From assembly GCF_016908145.1 (NCBI RefSeq), contig NZ_JAFBDI010000002.1:32699-96698 (forward strand): a stretch of 64,000 bases of DNA, written 5' to 3'. Position numbers and translations under genes: made by a program. Below the pieces are notes generated by a model that ran no database searches, was not told the origin of the DNA, and saw only the letters and a program-made list of their open reading frames with translations. Below, piece after piece: positions 42,773-51,269 of this stretch; within the stretch, counting starts at the first letter, position 1; each line of letters starts with the position of its first letter. This stretch comes from Marinitoga litoralis (GTDB lineage Bacteria; Thermotogota; Thermotogae; Petrotogales; Petrotogaceae).

Positions 42773-44506
42773 TTATAACCATTCTCTTTCAAAGTATTCA
42801 GTATGTAATAAGTGATGTGATTTTTCGCTTAATGGCTTTCCTAAGAATTCATCATATATCTTCTTAATTGATGGGTTTTCATGTGATTTTCTAATTGGTT
42901 TATCTTTATCAATCTTATTAATTGCTTCAGTTCTCTTTTTAATTACATTAAAGTCTCCATGGTGATATGGTTGTCCTCCACCACCAACACATCCACCAGG
43001 ACATGCCATAACTTCAATCATATGAACTTCTGTTTTACCAGCTTGTATATCTTCTAATAATTTCCTTACATTACCTAATCCATGAGCTATACCAACTTTA
43101 ACTTTTGTTCCTTTTACATCAACTTCTGCAATTCTAACTCCTTCATAACCTCTTACTGCCTCAAAATCTACATTTCCTAATTCTTCACCAGTAATCCATT
43201 CATATGCAGTTCTTAATGCAGCTTCTGCTACACCACCAGTTCTACCAAAAATATCGGCAGCACCTGTTGATTCACCTAATGGACTATCATATTCTTCTTC
43301 TGGTAAATTTTGGAAATTAATACCAGACTCTCTTATCATATCTGCTAATTCTCTTGTAGTTATTACATAGTCAACATCTTGATATCCTGAATCTCTTAAT
43401 TCTTCTCTATTAGCTTCGTATTTTTTAGCTAAACATGGCATTATTGATACAACTACTATATCTTTAGGATCAATTCCTGCTTTTTGGGCATAATATGTTT
43501 TTGCAACTGCACCAAACATTTGTTGTGGAGATTTTGCAGATGATGGCATTTCCAATAATGTTGGGAATTGATGTTCTAAGAACTTCACCCAACCTGGACA
43601 ACAACTTGTTAACATTGGTAAATAACCACCATTTTCCAATCTTTCCTTAAATTCTGATGCTTCTTCCATAATTGTCAAGTCAGCACCAAAGTTTGTATCA
43701 AATACTTTATCAAAACCTAATACTCTTAAAGCAGCTACTAACTTACCTGTAGAAATTGTTCCCGGTTCATATCCGAATTCTTCTCCAATTGCAACTCTAA
43801 CTGCAGGAGCTGTTTGAACAATTACATGCTTCTTTGGATCTTCTATAGCATCCCAAACTTGATCAATGTATGATCTTTCAACTAAGGCACCTGTTGGACA
43901 TACTGCAACACATTGACCACAGAATGTACATGCAGTGCTTTCCAATGACCAATCAAATGTAGGCTTAACAACTGCATTAAAACCTCTTTCAACTGCAGAT
44001 AATACACCAACAGTTTGGAATTCATTACACATAGTTTCACATCTTCTACACATTACACATTTATTTGGATCTCTTATTATTGCTGCAGATATGTCTTTTT
44101 TATGTAATGACATTTTTCCAAAATATGGATTATTGTGAATATTCAATTCTGAAGATAAATCTTGTAATTCACATTCTCCATTTTTGGGACATTTTAAACA
44201 ATCTTGTGGATGATCTGATAATAATAATTGTACTGCAGTTCTTCTTGCTTGAATAGCTCTTCTTGAATGAGTTTTAACAACTAAACCTTCAGCGACTGGT
44301 GTAGCACATGCAGGAGCTAAATTTCTTCTTCCCTCTATTTCAACCATACATACTCTACATGATGCTGGTTTATTTTCAACACCTATGTCTTCCAATTTCA
44401 TATAACATAATGTAGGAACATATCCTCCAATTGATTTAACAGCATCCAACACTGTATAATTTTCAGGTACTTCAACTTCTTTACAATTTATAGTAATTTT
44501 AGGCAT
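42773..44506 (-). CDS. hydA: [FeFe] hydrogenase catalytic subunit (bifurcating HydA type)
   Basis: 577 residues. N-terminal [2Fe-2S] ligands C34, C50, C53, C67; His-Cys3 cluster H99, C103, C106, C112; two [4Fe-4S] motifs starting at C150 and in CTFCGQCVAVCP. H-cluster motifs are TSCCPGW, MPCLAKKYEA and EVMACPGGCVGGGGQP. The first usually reads TSCCPAW; here Gly replaces Ala. The operon with hydC, hydD-like and hydB genes marks a multimeric NAD- and ferredoxin-dependent electron-bifurcating enzyme. A cytoplasmic location is expected. Some homologues extend further at the C-terminus; this one ends shortly after the SEKSHHLLH region. Confidence 0.96.
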   Translation of the reverse strand: MPKITINCKEVEVPENYTVLDAVKSIGGYVPTLCYMKLEDIGVENKPASCRVCMVEIEGRRNLAPACATPVAEGLVVKTHSRRAIQARRTAVQLLLSDHPQDCLKCPKNGECELQDLSSELNIHNNPYFGKMSLHKKDISAAIIRDPNKCVMCRRCETMCNEFQTVGVLSAVERGFNAVVKPTFDWSLESTACTFCGQCVAVCPTGALVERSYIDQVWDAIEDPKKHVIVQTAPAVRVAIGEEFGYEPGTISTGKLVAALRVLGFDKVFDTNFGADLTIMEEASEFKERLENGGYLPMLTSCCPGWVKFLEHQFPTLLEMPSSAKSPQQMFGAVAKTYYAQKAGIDPKDIVVVSIMPCLAKKYEANREELRDSGYQDVDYVITTRELADMIRESGINFQNLPEEEYDSPLGESTGAADIFGRTGGVAEAALRTAYEWITGEELGNVDFEAVRGYEGVRIAEVDVKGTKVKVGIAHGLGNVRKLLEDIQAGKTEVHMIEVMACPGGCVGGGGQPYHHGDFNVIKKRTEAINKIDKDKPIRKSHENPSIKKIYDEFLGKPLSEKSHHLLHTEYFEREWL

Positions 44507-44521
44507 ATTTCTTCCTCCTCC

Positions 44522-46312
44522 CTATATCTTTTCTATAGCGCCAAATCTACATGTTGCATAACAAGCGCCACATTTAATACATTTATCTTGATCGATTTCA
44601 TGAGGTTGTTTAATTGAACCTTTAATTGCTTCAACAGGACATACTCTAGCACATGCTGTACATCCAACACATTTTTCTTTATCAATTTTATATGTAATTA
44701 AGTTTTTACATACTCCAGCTGGACATGTTCTATCAAGTACGTGAGCCTCATATTCATCTTTAAAATAATGCATTGTTGATAATATAGGGTTAGGAGATGT
44801 TTGTCCTAAACCACATAATGCAGAATCTTTTATAGTTTCTCCTAAAATTTTCATTCTATCTAAATCCTCAATTGTAGCTCTTCCTGATGTTATCTTATCA
44901 AGAATTTCTAATAATCTTACATTTCCAATTCTACATGGCGTACATTTTCCACATGATTCTTCAACTGAGAATTCTAAGTAGAATTTAGCAACATCTGGCA
45001 TACATGTATTTTCATCCATTACAATCATACCACCAGAACCCATCATTGATCCTAATGCTGTTAATGTATCAAAATCTATTGGTGTATCTAAATATTCAGC
45101 AGGTATACATCCACCTGATGGACCTCCAGTTTGTACAGCTTTAAACTTTCTATTTTCTCTAATTCCTCCACCTATATCAAAGATAACTTCTCTTAATGTA
45201 ATTCCCATTGGAACTTCAACAAGACCTACATTATTTACTTTACCTGCTAAAGCAAAAACCTTTGTTCCAGGAGATTTTTCTGATCCTAAACTTCTGAACC
45301 ATTTTGCACCTTTTAATATAATAGGGGATACATTAGCAAATGTTTCAACATTATTTATAATAGTTGGTTTTCCCCATAATCCTTTATTTGCAGGGAATGG
45401 TGGTTTTGTTCTAGGTTCTCCTCTATAACCTTCAATAGAAGCTATTAAAGCAGTTTCTTCACCACAAACAAAAGCACCAGCACCAAGTCTTATTTCTAAA
45501 TCAAATGAGAAATCTGTTCCAAATATATTTTCTCCTAATAATCCATATTCTTTTGCTTGATTAATAGCGTTTTGTAACCTTTTTACAGCTAAAGGATATT
45601 CAGCTCTGATATATACAAAACCTTTTTTTGCTCCTATAGCATATGCTGCAATAGCCATACCTTCAATAACTGAATGAGGATCTCCTTCTAAAACTGATCT
45701 ATCCATAAATGCTCCAGGATCACCTTCGTCTGCATTACATACTACATATTTAATATCGCCTTGTGCTCTTTGAGCAAATGCCCATTTTAAACCAGTAGGG
45801 AATCCTCCTCCACCTCTTCCTCTTAATCCTGATTCTTTCATTTCTTCAACAACTTCTTCTGGAGTCATTGATAATGCTTTTGCTAAAGCTTGGTATCCAT
45901 CATTAGCAATGTATTCATCTATATCATCAGGATTTATTAAACCAGCATTTCTTAAAGCAACCCTAATTTGTTTTTTATAAAATGGCATTTTCTTTGATTC
46001 ATCAATTTTTTCTTTTTCAGTTGGTTCTACATATAATAATCTTTCTACTTTTCTTCCTTTTATCACATGTTCATTTACTAACTCTTCAGCATCTTCTGGT
46101 TTTACTTGAACATAAAATGTATTATCAGGTAAGAATTTTACAATAGGACCTTGTTCACAAAAACCAAAACAACCTGTTCTAACAACTTGAACTTCATTAT
46201 CTAATCCTTTTTCTTTTAAAATATTTTCTAAATTATCTTTTATTAATTCACTCTTTGAAGAGGTACATCCAGTACCACCACATATCAAAACATGATATTT
46301 ATATGATGACAT
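44522..46312 (-). CDS. hydB: NuoF-like hydrogenase subunit (HydB)
   Basis: 596 residues from ATG 46312, set by AAGGAGGG upstream; a longer frame would overlap the preceding gene. N-terminal thioredoxin-like [2Fe-2S] domain (C11, C16, C48, C52); FMN/NADH-binding core with GLRGRGGGGFPTGLKW and NADEGDPGAFMDR; SLBB segment; [4Fe-4S] motif ESCGKCTPCRIG; C-terminal two-[4Fe-4S] ferredoxin (CVGCTACARVCP and CIKCGACYATC). It carries the NADH site of the bifurcating hydrogenase. Confidence 0.96.
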   Translation of the reverse strand: MSSYKYHVLICGGTGCTSSKSELIKDNLENILKEKGLDNEVQVVRTGCFGFCEQGPIVKFLPDNTFYVQVKPEDAEELVNEHVIKGRKVERLLYVEPTEKEKIDESKKMPFYKKQIRVALRNAGLINPDDIDEYIANDGYQALAKALSMTPEEVVEEMKESGLRGRGGGGFPTGLKWAFAQRAQGDIKYVVCNADEGDPGAFMDRSVLEGDPHSVIEGMAIAAYAIGAKKGFVYIRAEYPLAVKRLQNAINQAKEYGLLGENIFGTDFSFDLEIRLGAGAFVCGEETALIASIEGYRGEPRTKPPFPANKGLWGKPTIINNVETFANVSPIILKGAKWFRSLGSEKSPGTKVFALAGKVNNVGLVEVPMGITLREVIFDIGGGIRENRKFKAVQTGGPSGGCIPAEYLDTPIDFDTLTALGSMMGSGGMIVMDENTCMPDVAKFYLEFSVEESCGKCTPCRIGNVRLLEILDKITSGRATIEDLDRMKILGETIKDSALCGLGQTSPNPILSTMHYFKDEYEAHVLDRTCPAGVCKNLITYKIDKEKCVGCTACARVCPVEAIKGSIKQPHEIDQDKCIKCGACYATCRFGAIEKI

Positions 46313-46325
46313 TCTTATTCCCTCC

Positions 46326-46724
46326 TTATTCGTTAATAGAAGTATGTGTTTCACCAATAATTGAATCTTGTAATAATTCTCCATTTAAAATATGTTTTTC
46401 AATCAATTCTTTTGCTTTATCTCCAACAATCTTTCCATATAATATTGGTTCTTTTCCAGGTTCAACAACCTCTACAGTAGGTTCAGCATGACAATAACCC
46501 ATACATCCAGTTTGAATAACTCTTATATTTTCTAATTTTTTCTCTTCAATTGTTTCTAATAATTTATCAAAAGTTTCCTTAGCACCAGCTGCAATTCCAC
46601 ATGTTCCCATTGCAACTCTTAAAGTAATTATATTATCGTCTTCAGCAATTTTTCTTAAGGATAATTTATCTTTAGCAGCTTCTTTTTGTTTTAATAAGTC
46701 TTCTAAACTTTTAATTTTAGGCAT
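46326..46724 (-). CDS. thioredoxin-like [2Fe-2S] ferredoxin of the hydrogenase operon (HydD-like)
   Basis: 132 residues. The Cys motifs MGTCGIAAGA and TGCMGYCHAEP match the small ferredoxin-like protein often found between the NuoE- and NuoF-like genes of such operons; three cysteines are evident. It starts 12 nt after hydC with AGGAGGG. It probably shuttles or holds a cluster in the HydABC complex; its precise role is not established from sequence. Confidence 0.88.
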   Translation of the reverse strand: MPKIKSLEDLLKQKEAAKDKLSLRKIAEDDNIITLRVAMGTCGIAAGAKETFDKLLETIEEKKLENIRVIQTGCMGYCHAEPTVEVVEPGKEPILYGKIVGDKAKELIEKHILNGELLQDSIIGETHTSINE

Positions 46725-46736
46725 TAAAACCCCTCC

Positions 46737-47243
46737 TTAATTATTATCCTTTTCTTTATATTCTTTAATTAATTTCTTTACGTCTTTTGTTGTTAATCTT
46801 CCGTGAACTTCATCACCAATCATAACAACAGGAGCTAAACCACATGCCCCTACACATCTAACTGCATGAATACTAAATAATCCATCTTCTGTAGTTTCAT
46901 TTTCTTTAATACCTAATTGTTTTTTGAATTCTTCTAAAATATCTCCTGAACCTCTAACATAACATGCTGTTCCCAAACAAACATTAATAGGATATTTACC
47001 CTTTGGTTTCATAGTAAAGAAATTATAAAAAGTAACAACACCATATACATCTGATGCATGTACATCTAATTTTTTTGCAATTAATTTTTGCACTTCAATA
47101 GGTAAATAACCTATTATTTCTTGTGCTTTGTGCAAAACGTGTATCAAAAAACTTCTCTTTGTAACTTTATCTTTTCCTTCTAATTCCAATGAATCAATGT
47201 ATGCTTCCACTTCTTTTAACTTGCTTTCAAGTTCTACGGACAT
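46737..47243 (-). CDS. hydC: NuoE-like hydrogenase subunit (HydC)
   Basis: 168 residues from ATG 47243, set by AAGGAGGG immediately upstream. NuoE family: YLPIEVQKLIAKKLDVHASD, VVTFYNFFTMKPKGKYPI, and the [2Fe-2S] cysteines in CLGTACYVRGSGDI and CVGACGLAPVVMI. First gene of the hydrogenase operon. Confidence 0.95.
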   Translation of the reverse strand: MSVELESKLKEVEAYIDSLELEGKDKVTKRSFLIHVLHKAQEIIGYLPIEVQKLIAKKLDVHASDVYGVVTFYNFFTMKPKGKYPINVCLGTACYVRGSGDILEEFKKQLGIKENETTEDGLFSIHAVRCVGACGLAPVVMIGDEVHGRLTTKDVKKLIKEYKEKDNN

Positions 47244-47278
47244 TCCGTTCCCTCCTTGAGATAAATTTATATACAAAA

Positions 47279-47365
47279 ATTATATATATACTAATATTAG
47301 ATATTTTTTTCACAAATTTTAAAATGGATAAAAATTGTCTTATTTAGATACTTTTTTCACAAATT
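47279..47365 (-). promoter_or_regulatory. hyd operon control region with 22-bp direct repeats
   Basis: Two 22-bp direct repeats differing at one base, TTAGATA(T/C)TTTTTTCACAAATT at 47297-47318 and 47344-47365, lie upstream of hydC; the second is followed by another TTCACAA half-site. A minus-strand TATAAT (47284-47279) places the nearer repeat around the -35 region. The TTGTGAA half-sites recall Rex/CRP-FNR type operators, but no full palindrome is seen. The rest of 47366-47546 shows nothing definite. Confidence 0.5.
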
Positions 47366-47546
47366 CACAATAATGAAAAATAATTCATTTTCACTATGAT
47401 TATAATATAATTAAATTTAATTTAATATGTGAAATATAACAATACAGAAAAATAAAGATTAATTAATTGTTAATTTACGGATAGAAAGTCACTTTTAAGT
47501 TAATAATATATATATACAAAGTGTATATGGGTATGTTTTTTCACAT

Positions 47547-48647
47547 TTATTCAAAAAGATTTATTGGTTCAACTATATAACCCATGACAATAATATCATA
47601 ATATTGAGAATTAATAAATGCAGCTTCTTTTCTTTTTCCCTCTATAGAAAATCCTAGCTTTTCATACAATGAAATAGCTTTTGAATTATTAGAAAAAACT
47701 TCTAATTCTAATCTATGTATATTTGGATTTTCTATACACCAAGTAATATGATTATTTATTAGAGTAGTTGCAATTCCAATATTCCTAAAATCTTCTAATA
47801 CACTGACACCTAATTTTGCTGTTTTTTCCAATCTCTTTCTTGATATATTCCAAAAAATATCGCAATTACCTACTATTGAATTCTTATTCTTAGCTACTAA
47901 AATTCTTAATCCATAATTTTTTTTAGATAAATCAATTATTTTCTCAAAATCCTTTGATGTCTTATCAAATTCATCATATTGTGTTGCTAATGTTTCTGAG
48001 TTTTCAAAAATCTTTTCATAGAATTCTATTAAATTATTAGAATCACTCTTTTGGGGAAATGTTATAAATATTCCATATCCATCTAATTTAAATATTTTAT
48101 ATTTTTTATTCTCAGTATATTTAGTTGATAATAAACTAATAAATTTTTTTTGGTTTGAATAAACGTTTAAAATGTATCTATCTGATACAAAAAAAGATAT
48201 ATCATTTAATGTCTGATACATAAGATTTATATTTTCTACATCAAAGAAAACAAACTCGATTATATCTTTATTCATAATATATAATGCTAAAACATTATCA
48301 TTTTCTTTAAAATATCTTATTTTATAACCCTTTTTATAAAAATTCATTAAATCCCAAATAGTAATAGGAATCATAGATTTTTTAAATAATTTTATTATTG
48401 AATATAATAATTCATTATCAGGAGAAAAATCCTCAAATGTTTCTTTTGGTGTAGATTCTTTTTCACAATTATATATTATTAATTCTCCAATATTATTTAA
48501 ATAGAATGAATTAATATCTACTTCTGAAAATAAGTAAACAGATCTTTTTGGTATTTTTTCAATACCATTTAATATATCAAAAAATTCAGTTTCATTATCT
48601 ATTTTAAAAAATAAATCGCCATAATGGTTTTTATAAATTATTATCAC
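47547..48647 (-). CDS. GNAT acetyltransferase domain protein with extra N-terminal region
   Basis: 366 residues. The C-terminal 145 residues are a RimI/RimJ-like GNAT domain with GVSVLEDFRNIGIATTLIN (acetyl-CoA loop), RLELEVFSNNSKAISLYEKLGF and a final YYDIIVMGYI. The N-terminal 215 residues are not recognised; they are rich in aromatic residues and could be a diverged second GNAT-like domain. It overlaps the threonine aldolase gene by 4 nt. Confidence 0.85.
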   Translation of the reverse strand: MIIIYKNHYGDLFFKIDNETEFFDILNGIEKIPKRSVYLFSEVDINSFYLNNIGELIIYNCEKESTPKETFEDFSPDNELLYSIIKLFKKSMIPITIWDLMNFYKKGYKIRYFKENDNVLALYIMNKDIIEFVFFDVENINLMYQTLNDISFFVSDRYILNVYSNQKKFISLLSTKYTENKKYKIFKLDGYGIFITFPQKSDSNNLIEFYEKIFENSETLATQYDEFDKTSKDFEKIIDLSKKNYGLRILVAKNKNSIVGNCDIFWNISRKRLEKTAKLGVSVLEDFRNIGIATTLINNHITWCIENPNIHRLELEVFSNNSKAISLYEKLGFSIEGKRKEAAFINSQYYDIIVMGYIVEPINLFE

Positions 48648-49669
48648 TCCTTAAAAAACTTTTCCATAACATTAATAACTTTATCTATATCTTCTTTCTT
48701 TACCCAATAATGAGTTACAAATCTATATACATTTTCTTCAGGAGGATTAATTTTTATACCATTATTTTTCATATATGATATAAATTCTTTTTCTTCAAAC
48801 TCTTTATTTATCTTAAAAAATACCATATTTATATCAACATTTTCTATAATTTCTATAAAATCAAAATTAGACAATTTTTCCGCTAAATATTTTGCATTTT
48901 CATGATCTTCTGACAGTCTAAATCGCATTTTTTCTAAAGCAAGTATACCAGCTGCTGCCAAAATACCTGCTTGTCTCAGCCCTCCACCCATAATCTTTCT
49001 ATTCTTTTTCGCTTTATTAATAAATTCCTTTGACCCTACAACTACAGAACCCACTGGAGCACATAATCCTTTCGAAAGACAAAAACTAATTGAATCTGCA
49101 TATTTAGCTATCTCTATAGGATCTATATTTAAAGCTGTTGCAGCATTAAAAATCCTTGCTCCATCTAAATGTATAGGAATATTATATTTATCAGCAATAC
49201 TTCTAATGTCGCTAAAATTTTCTAAAGGAATTACTCTTCCATTAGAGTGTGCGTTTTCTAATGCAATTAATCCAGTTTTTGGATAATGTATATCTTCTTC
49301 TTTTCTTATTTTTTCTTCTATTTCATTTGGATCTAAAATTCCTCTTTTAGATTTAATTGTTCTTAATTGTACTCCTGCAATAATAGAAGCCGCTCCAGCT
49401 TCATGTTGTACAATATGACAATCATCACCTAATATCACTTCATCTCCTCTATTACAATGCGTAAACAAAGAAAGTTGATTACCAAATGTTCCACTAGGAA
49501 CAAAAAGTCCTGCTTCTTTTCCTAATATTTCAGCTGCCATATTTTCAAGTTTTTTTACTGTAGGATCTTCTTCATATACATCATCTCCAACTTCAGCTTC
49601 ACACATTGCTTTTCTCATTTCTTCTGTTGGATGAGTTACAGTATCACTTCTCAAATCTATAAATTTCAT
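48644..49669 (-). CDS. ltaE: low-specificity threonine aldolase
   Basis: 341 residues of the beta-eliminating-lyase PLP family: MKFIDLRSDTVTHPTEEMR at the start, GDDVYEEDPTVKKLE, the VPSGTFGNQLSLF cofactor block, and the PLP lysine in SFCLSKGLCAPVGS. It cleaves L-threonine (and allo-threonine) to glycine and acetaldehyde. Start 9 nt after the NiaR-like gene. Confidence 0.94.
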   Translation of the reverse strand: MKFIDLRSDTVTHPTEEMRKAMCEAEVGDDVYEEDPTVKKLENMAAEILGKEAGLFVPSGTFGNQLSLFTHCNRGDEVILGDDCHIVQHEAGAASIIAGVQLRTIKSKRGILDPNEIEEKIRKEEDIHYPKTGLIALENAHSNGRVIPLENFSDIRSIADKYNIPIHLDGARIFNAATALNIDPIEIAKYADSISFCLSKGLCAPVGSVVVGSKEFINKAKKNRKIMGGGLRQAGILAAAGILALEKMRFRLSEDHENAKYLAEKLSNFDFIEIIENVDINMVFFKINKEFEEKEFISYMKNNGIKINPPEENVYRFVTHYWVKKEDIDKVINVMEKFFKE

Positions 49670-49678
49670 ACTTTCACC

Positions 49679-50176
49679 TCAATTTTCTAATATCAAATAT
49701 TTTTTTATTGCATTTTTTACTTTTTCAAAAGTTTCATCATCTTTTACCTCTATAGTATGAATATGAATTCCATTTGATAACTCTAATAATGGTGTTGCAT
49801 GAGTTGTTTTTAATAAGCTTAAAAATTTGATAATATCATTCTCATTTTCTACATCAATTCTTCCTTTTATTTCACCATATATTGGATGTTCTACAATAAC
49901 ATCTAATATTTTCCCACCAGCTTTTACTATGGAAAAAAGTTCATCTTCTATTTCATCAGAAGAATGCTTTACTGCTATCATTTTTCTTATACCTTTTTCT
50001 CTTTCTAAAATATATCCATCTCTTGTAGAAGTAATATTATAACCTTCAGTTTTCAATTTTGATATATATTGTATTATCATTTGTCTACTAACTCCTATTA
50101 TCTCTGCTAACTCTTTTCCTTTTATAGGCGTATCCCTATTCATTAATATATTTAGTATTTTATCTTTCTTTTCCAT
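49679..50176 (-). CDS. niaR: NiaR-like transcriptional regulator (HTH + 3H domain)
   Basis: 165 residues. The N-terminal HTH_11 domain (KGKELAEIIGVSRQMIIQYISK) is followed by a 3H domain whose histidines are visible in KHSSDE, VEHPIYGEI, THATPLLEL and GIHIHTIEV. In NiaR this domain binds nicotinic acid and controls NAD synthesis or niacin uptake genes. None of those lies in the window, so the target is elsewhere. It overlaps the HD gene by 17 nt. Confidence 0.9.
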   Translation of the reverse strand: MEKKDKILNILMNRDTPIKGKELAEIIGVSRQMIIQYISKLKTEGYNITSTRDGYILEREKGIRKMIAVKHSSDEIEDELFSIVKAGGKILDVIVEHPIYGEIKGRIDVENENDIIKFLSLLKTTHATPLLELSNGIHIHTIEVKDDETFEKVKNAIKKYLILEN

Positions 50177-50744
50177 AATACACCTCTAACTCATCTTTTA
50201 AACCTAATATGTAATCTTCTATTATTTTACTTTTACCTAAAGCAACATCTTTAGCTGTATTAGTATGCATTAAATCCTTTAATTTTAAAATTTTTTCATA
50301 GAAATGATTAATCCTTTCTTCTATATTACCACCACTATTATGCATAAATACTCTTGCAATTCCTATATACCCTAATGCATCTAATCTATCTGCATCTTGT
50401 AATATTTTACCTTCTAATGTTTCTGGAATTATTTGTTTTTTAAATCTATGATTTTCAATACAATAATAAACCTCTTCATATTTTGGATATTTAATACTCA
50501 TTAAAAAATTTTTCGCTCTAATCGCTCCTTCTACTGCATGATCTTCAATTATACCTTTTAATTCATCTGGTCTTGCAATATCGTGTAGCAACGCTGAAAT
50601 AATTACAACTTCAATATCTGCTTTTTCATTTAAGGCTATAAATTCAGCATATTTTGTTACTCTTAAAATATGACCTAAATCATGTGTATGATCCAAATCT
50701 TGTTCTAATAAGAATTTATACGCTTTTTCTATATAATCATTCAT
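50160..50744 (-). CDS. HD domain phosphohydrolase
   Basis: 194 residues. The HD metal motif is HTHDLGHILRVTKYAEFIA (first H) then SALLHDIARPDE, with a downstream ENHRFKKQ and LQDADRLDALG aspartate, the pattern of small uncharacterised HD hydrolases acting on nucleotides or phosphate esters. First gene of the operon with niaR and ltaE. Confidence 0.9.
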   Translation of the reverse strand: MNDYIEKAYKFLLEQDLDHTHDLGHILRVTKYAEFIALNEKADIEVVIISALLHDIARPDELKGIIEDHAVEGAIRAKNFLMSIKYPKYEEVYYCIENHRFKKQIIPETLEGKILQDADRLDALGYIGIARVFMHNSGGNIEERINHFYEKILKLKDLMHTNTAKDVALGKSKIIEDYILGLKDELEVYYGKER

Positions 50745-50915
50745 ATCCTCACCATCTTTCTTAATAATTATATCATTTTAAAGAAATTATTCAAAAATAA
50801 TTTTGTAGCATTATCAAGATGAAAAATATTTAATTATTTATGATTACAATTAATTAATTCGTAAAACTTAATTATTATATGTTTTTTCTTTTTTTCATTT
50901 TATTAATAAAAAATG

Positions 50916-50921
50916 TATAAT
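50916..50921 (+). promoter_or_regulatory. -10 box of the proline operon
   Basis: TATAAT preceded directly by TG, 33 nt before the first start codon of the operon; the -35 region (TTTCAT at the expected spacing) is weak. Confidence 0.45.
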
Positions 50922-50954
50922 ATTAATGAAAATTTCTTCATAGGGGGGGATAAA

Positions 50955-51269
50955 TTGAGAATAGAAAATCATCCTATTTTAGAATTCAAAAGAACAAAAA
51001 AAGTGAAATTTTATTTTGATGGAAAAGAAGTCTGGGGATATGAAGGGGAAAGTATAGCAGCTGCTTTACACGCTCTTGGAATTTGGGAATATAGGGAAGG
51101 TTTGAAAACTAAAAGGCCAAGAGGATTGTTTTGCGCCATTGGACATTGTTCTTCCTGTTTAATGGAGGTTAACGGAGTTCCAAATACAAGAATTTGTGTA
51201 ACTCCTGTAAAGGAAGGTATTATTGTCAAAAAACAATTACCAAAGGGTGATTTAGTTGAAAAATTATGA
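50955..51269 (+). CDS. proline dehydrogenase small [2Fe-2S] subunit (HcnA-like)
   Basis: 104 residues from TTG 50955, with GGGGGGG ahead of it. It has the plant-type [2Fe-2S] ligands FCAIGHCSSC and a final Cys in TRICVTPVKEG, matching HcnA/sarcosine-oxidase-alpha N-terminal-like subunits. In the archaeal-type heterotetrameric proline dehydrogenase this is a small electron-transfer subunit. The next gene starts inside its 3' end. Confidence 0.86.
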   Translation: MRIENHPILEFKRTKKVKFYFDGKEVWGYEGESIAAALHALGIWEYREGLKTKRPRGLFCAIGHCSSCLMEVNGVPNTRICVTPVKEGIIVKKQLPKGDLVEKL

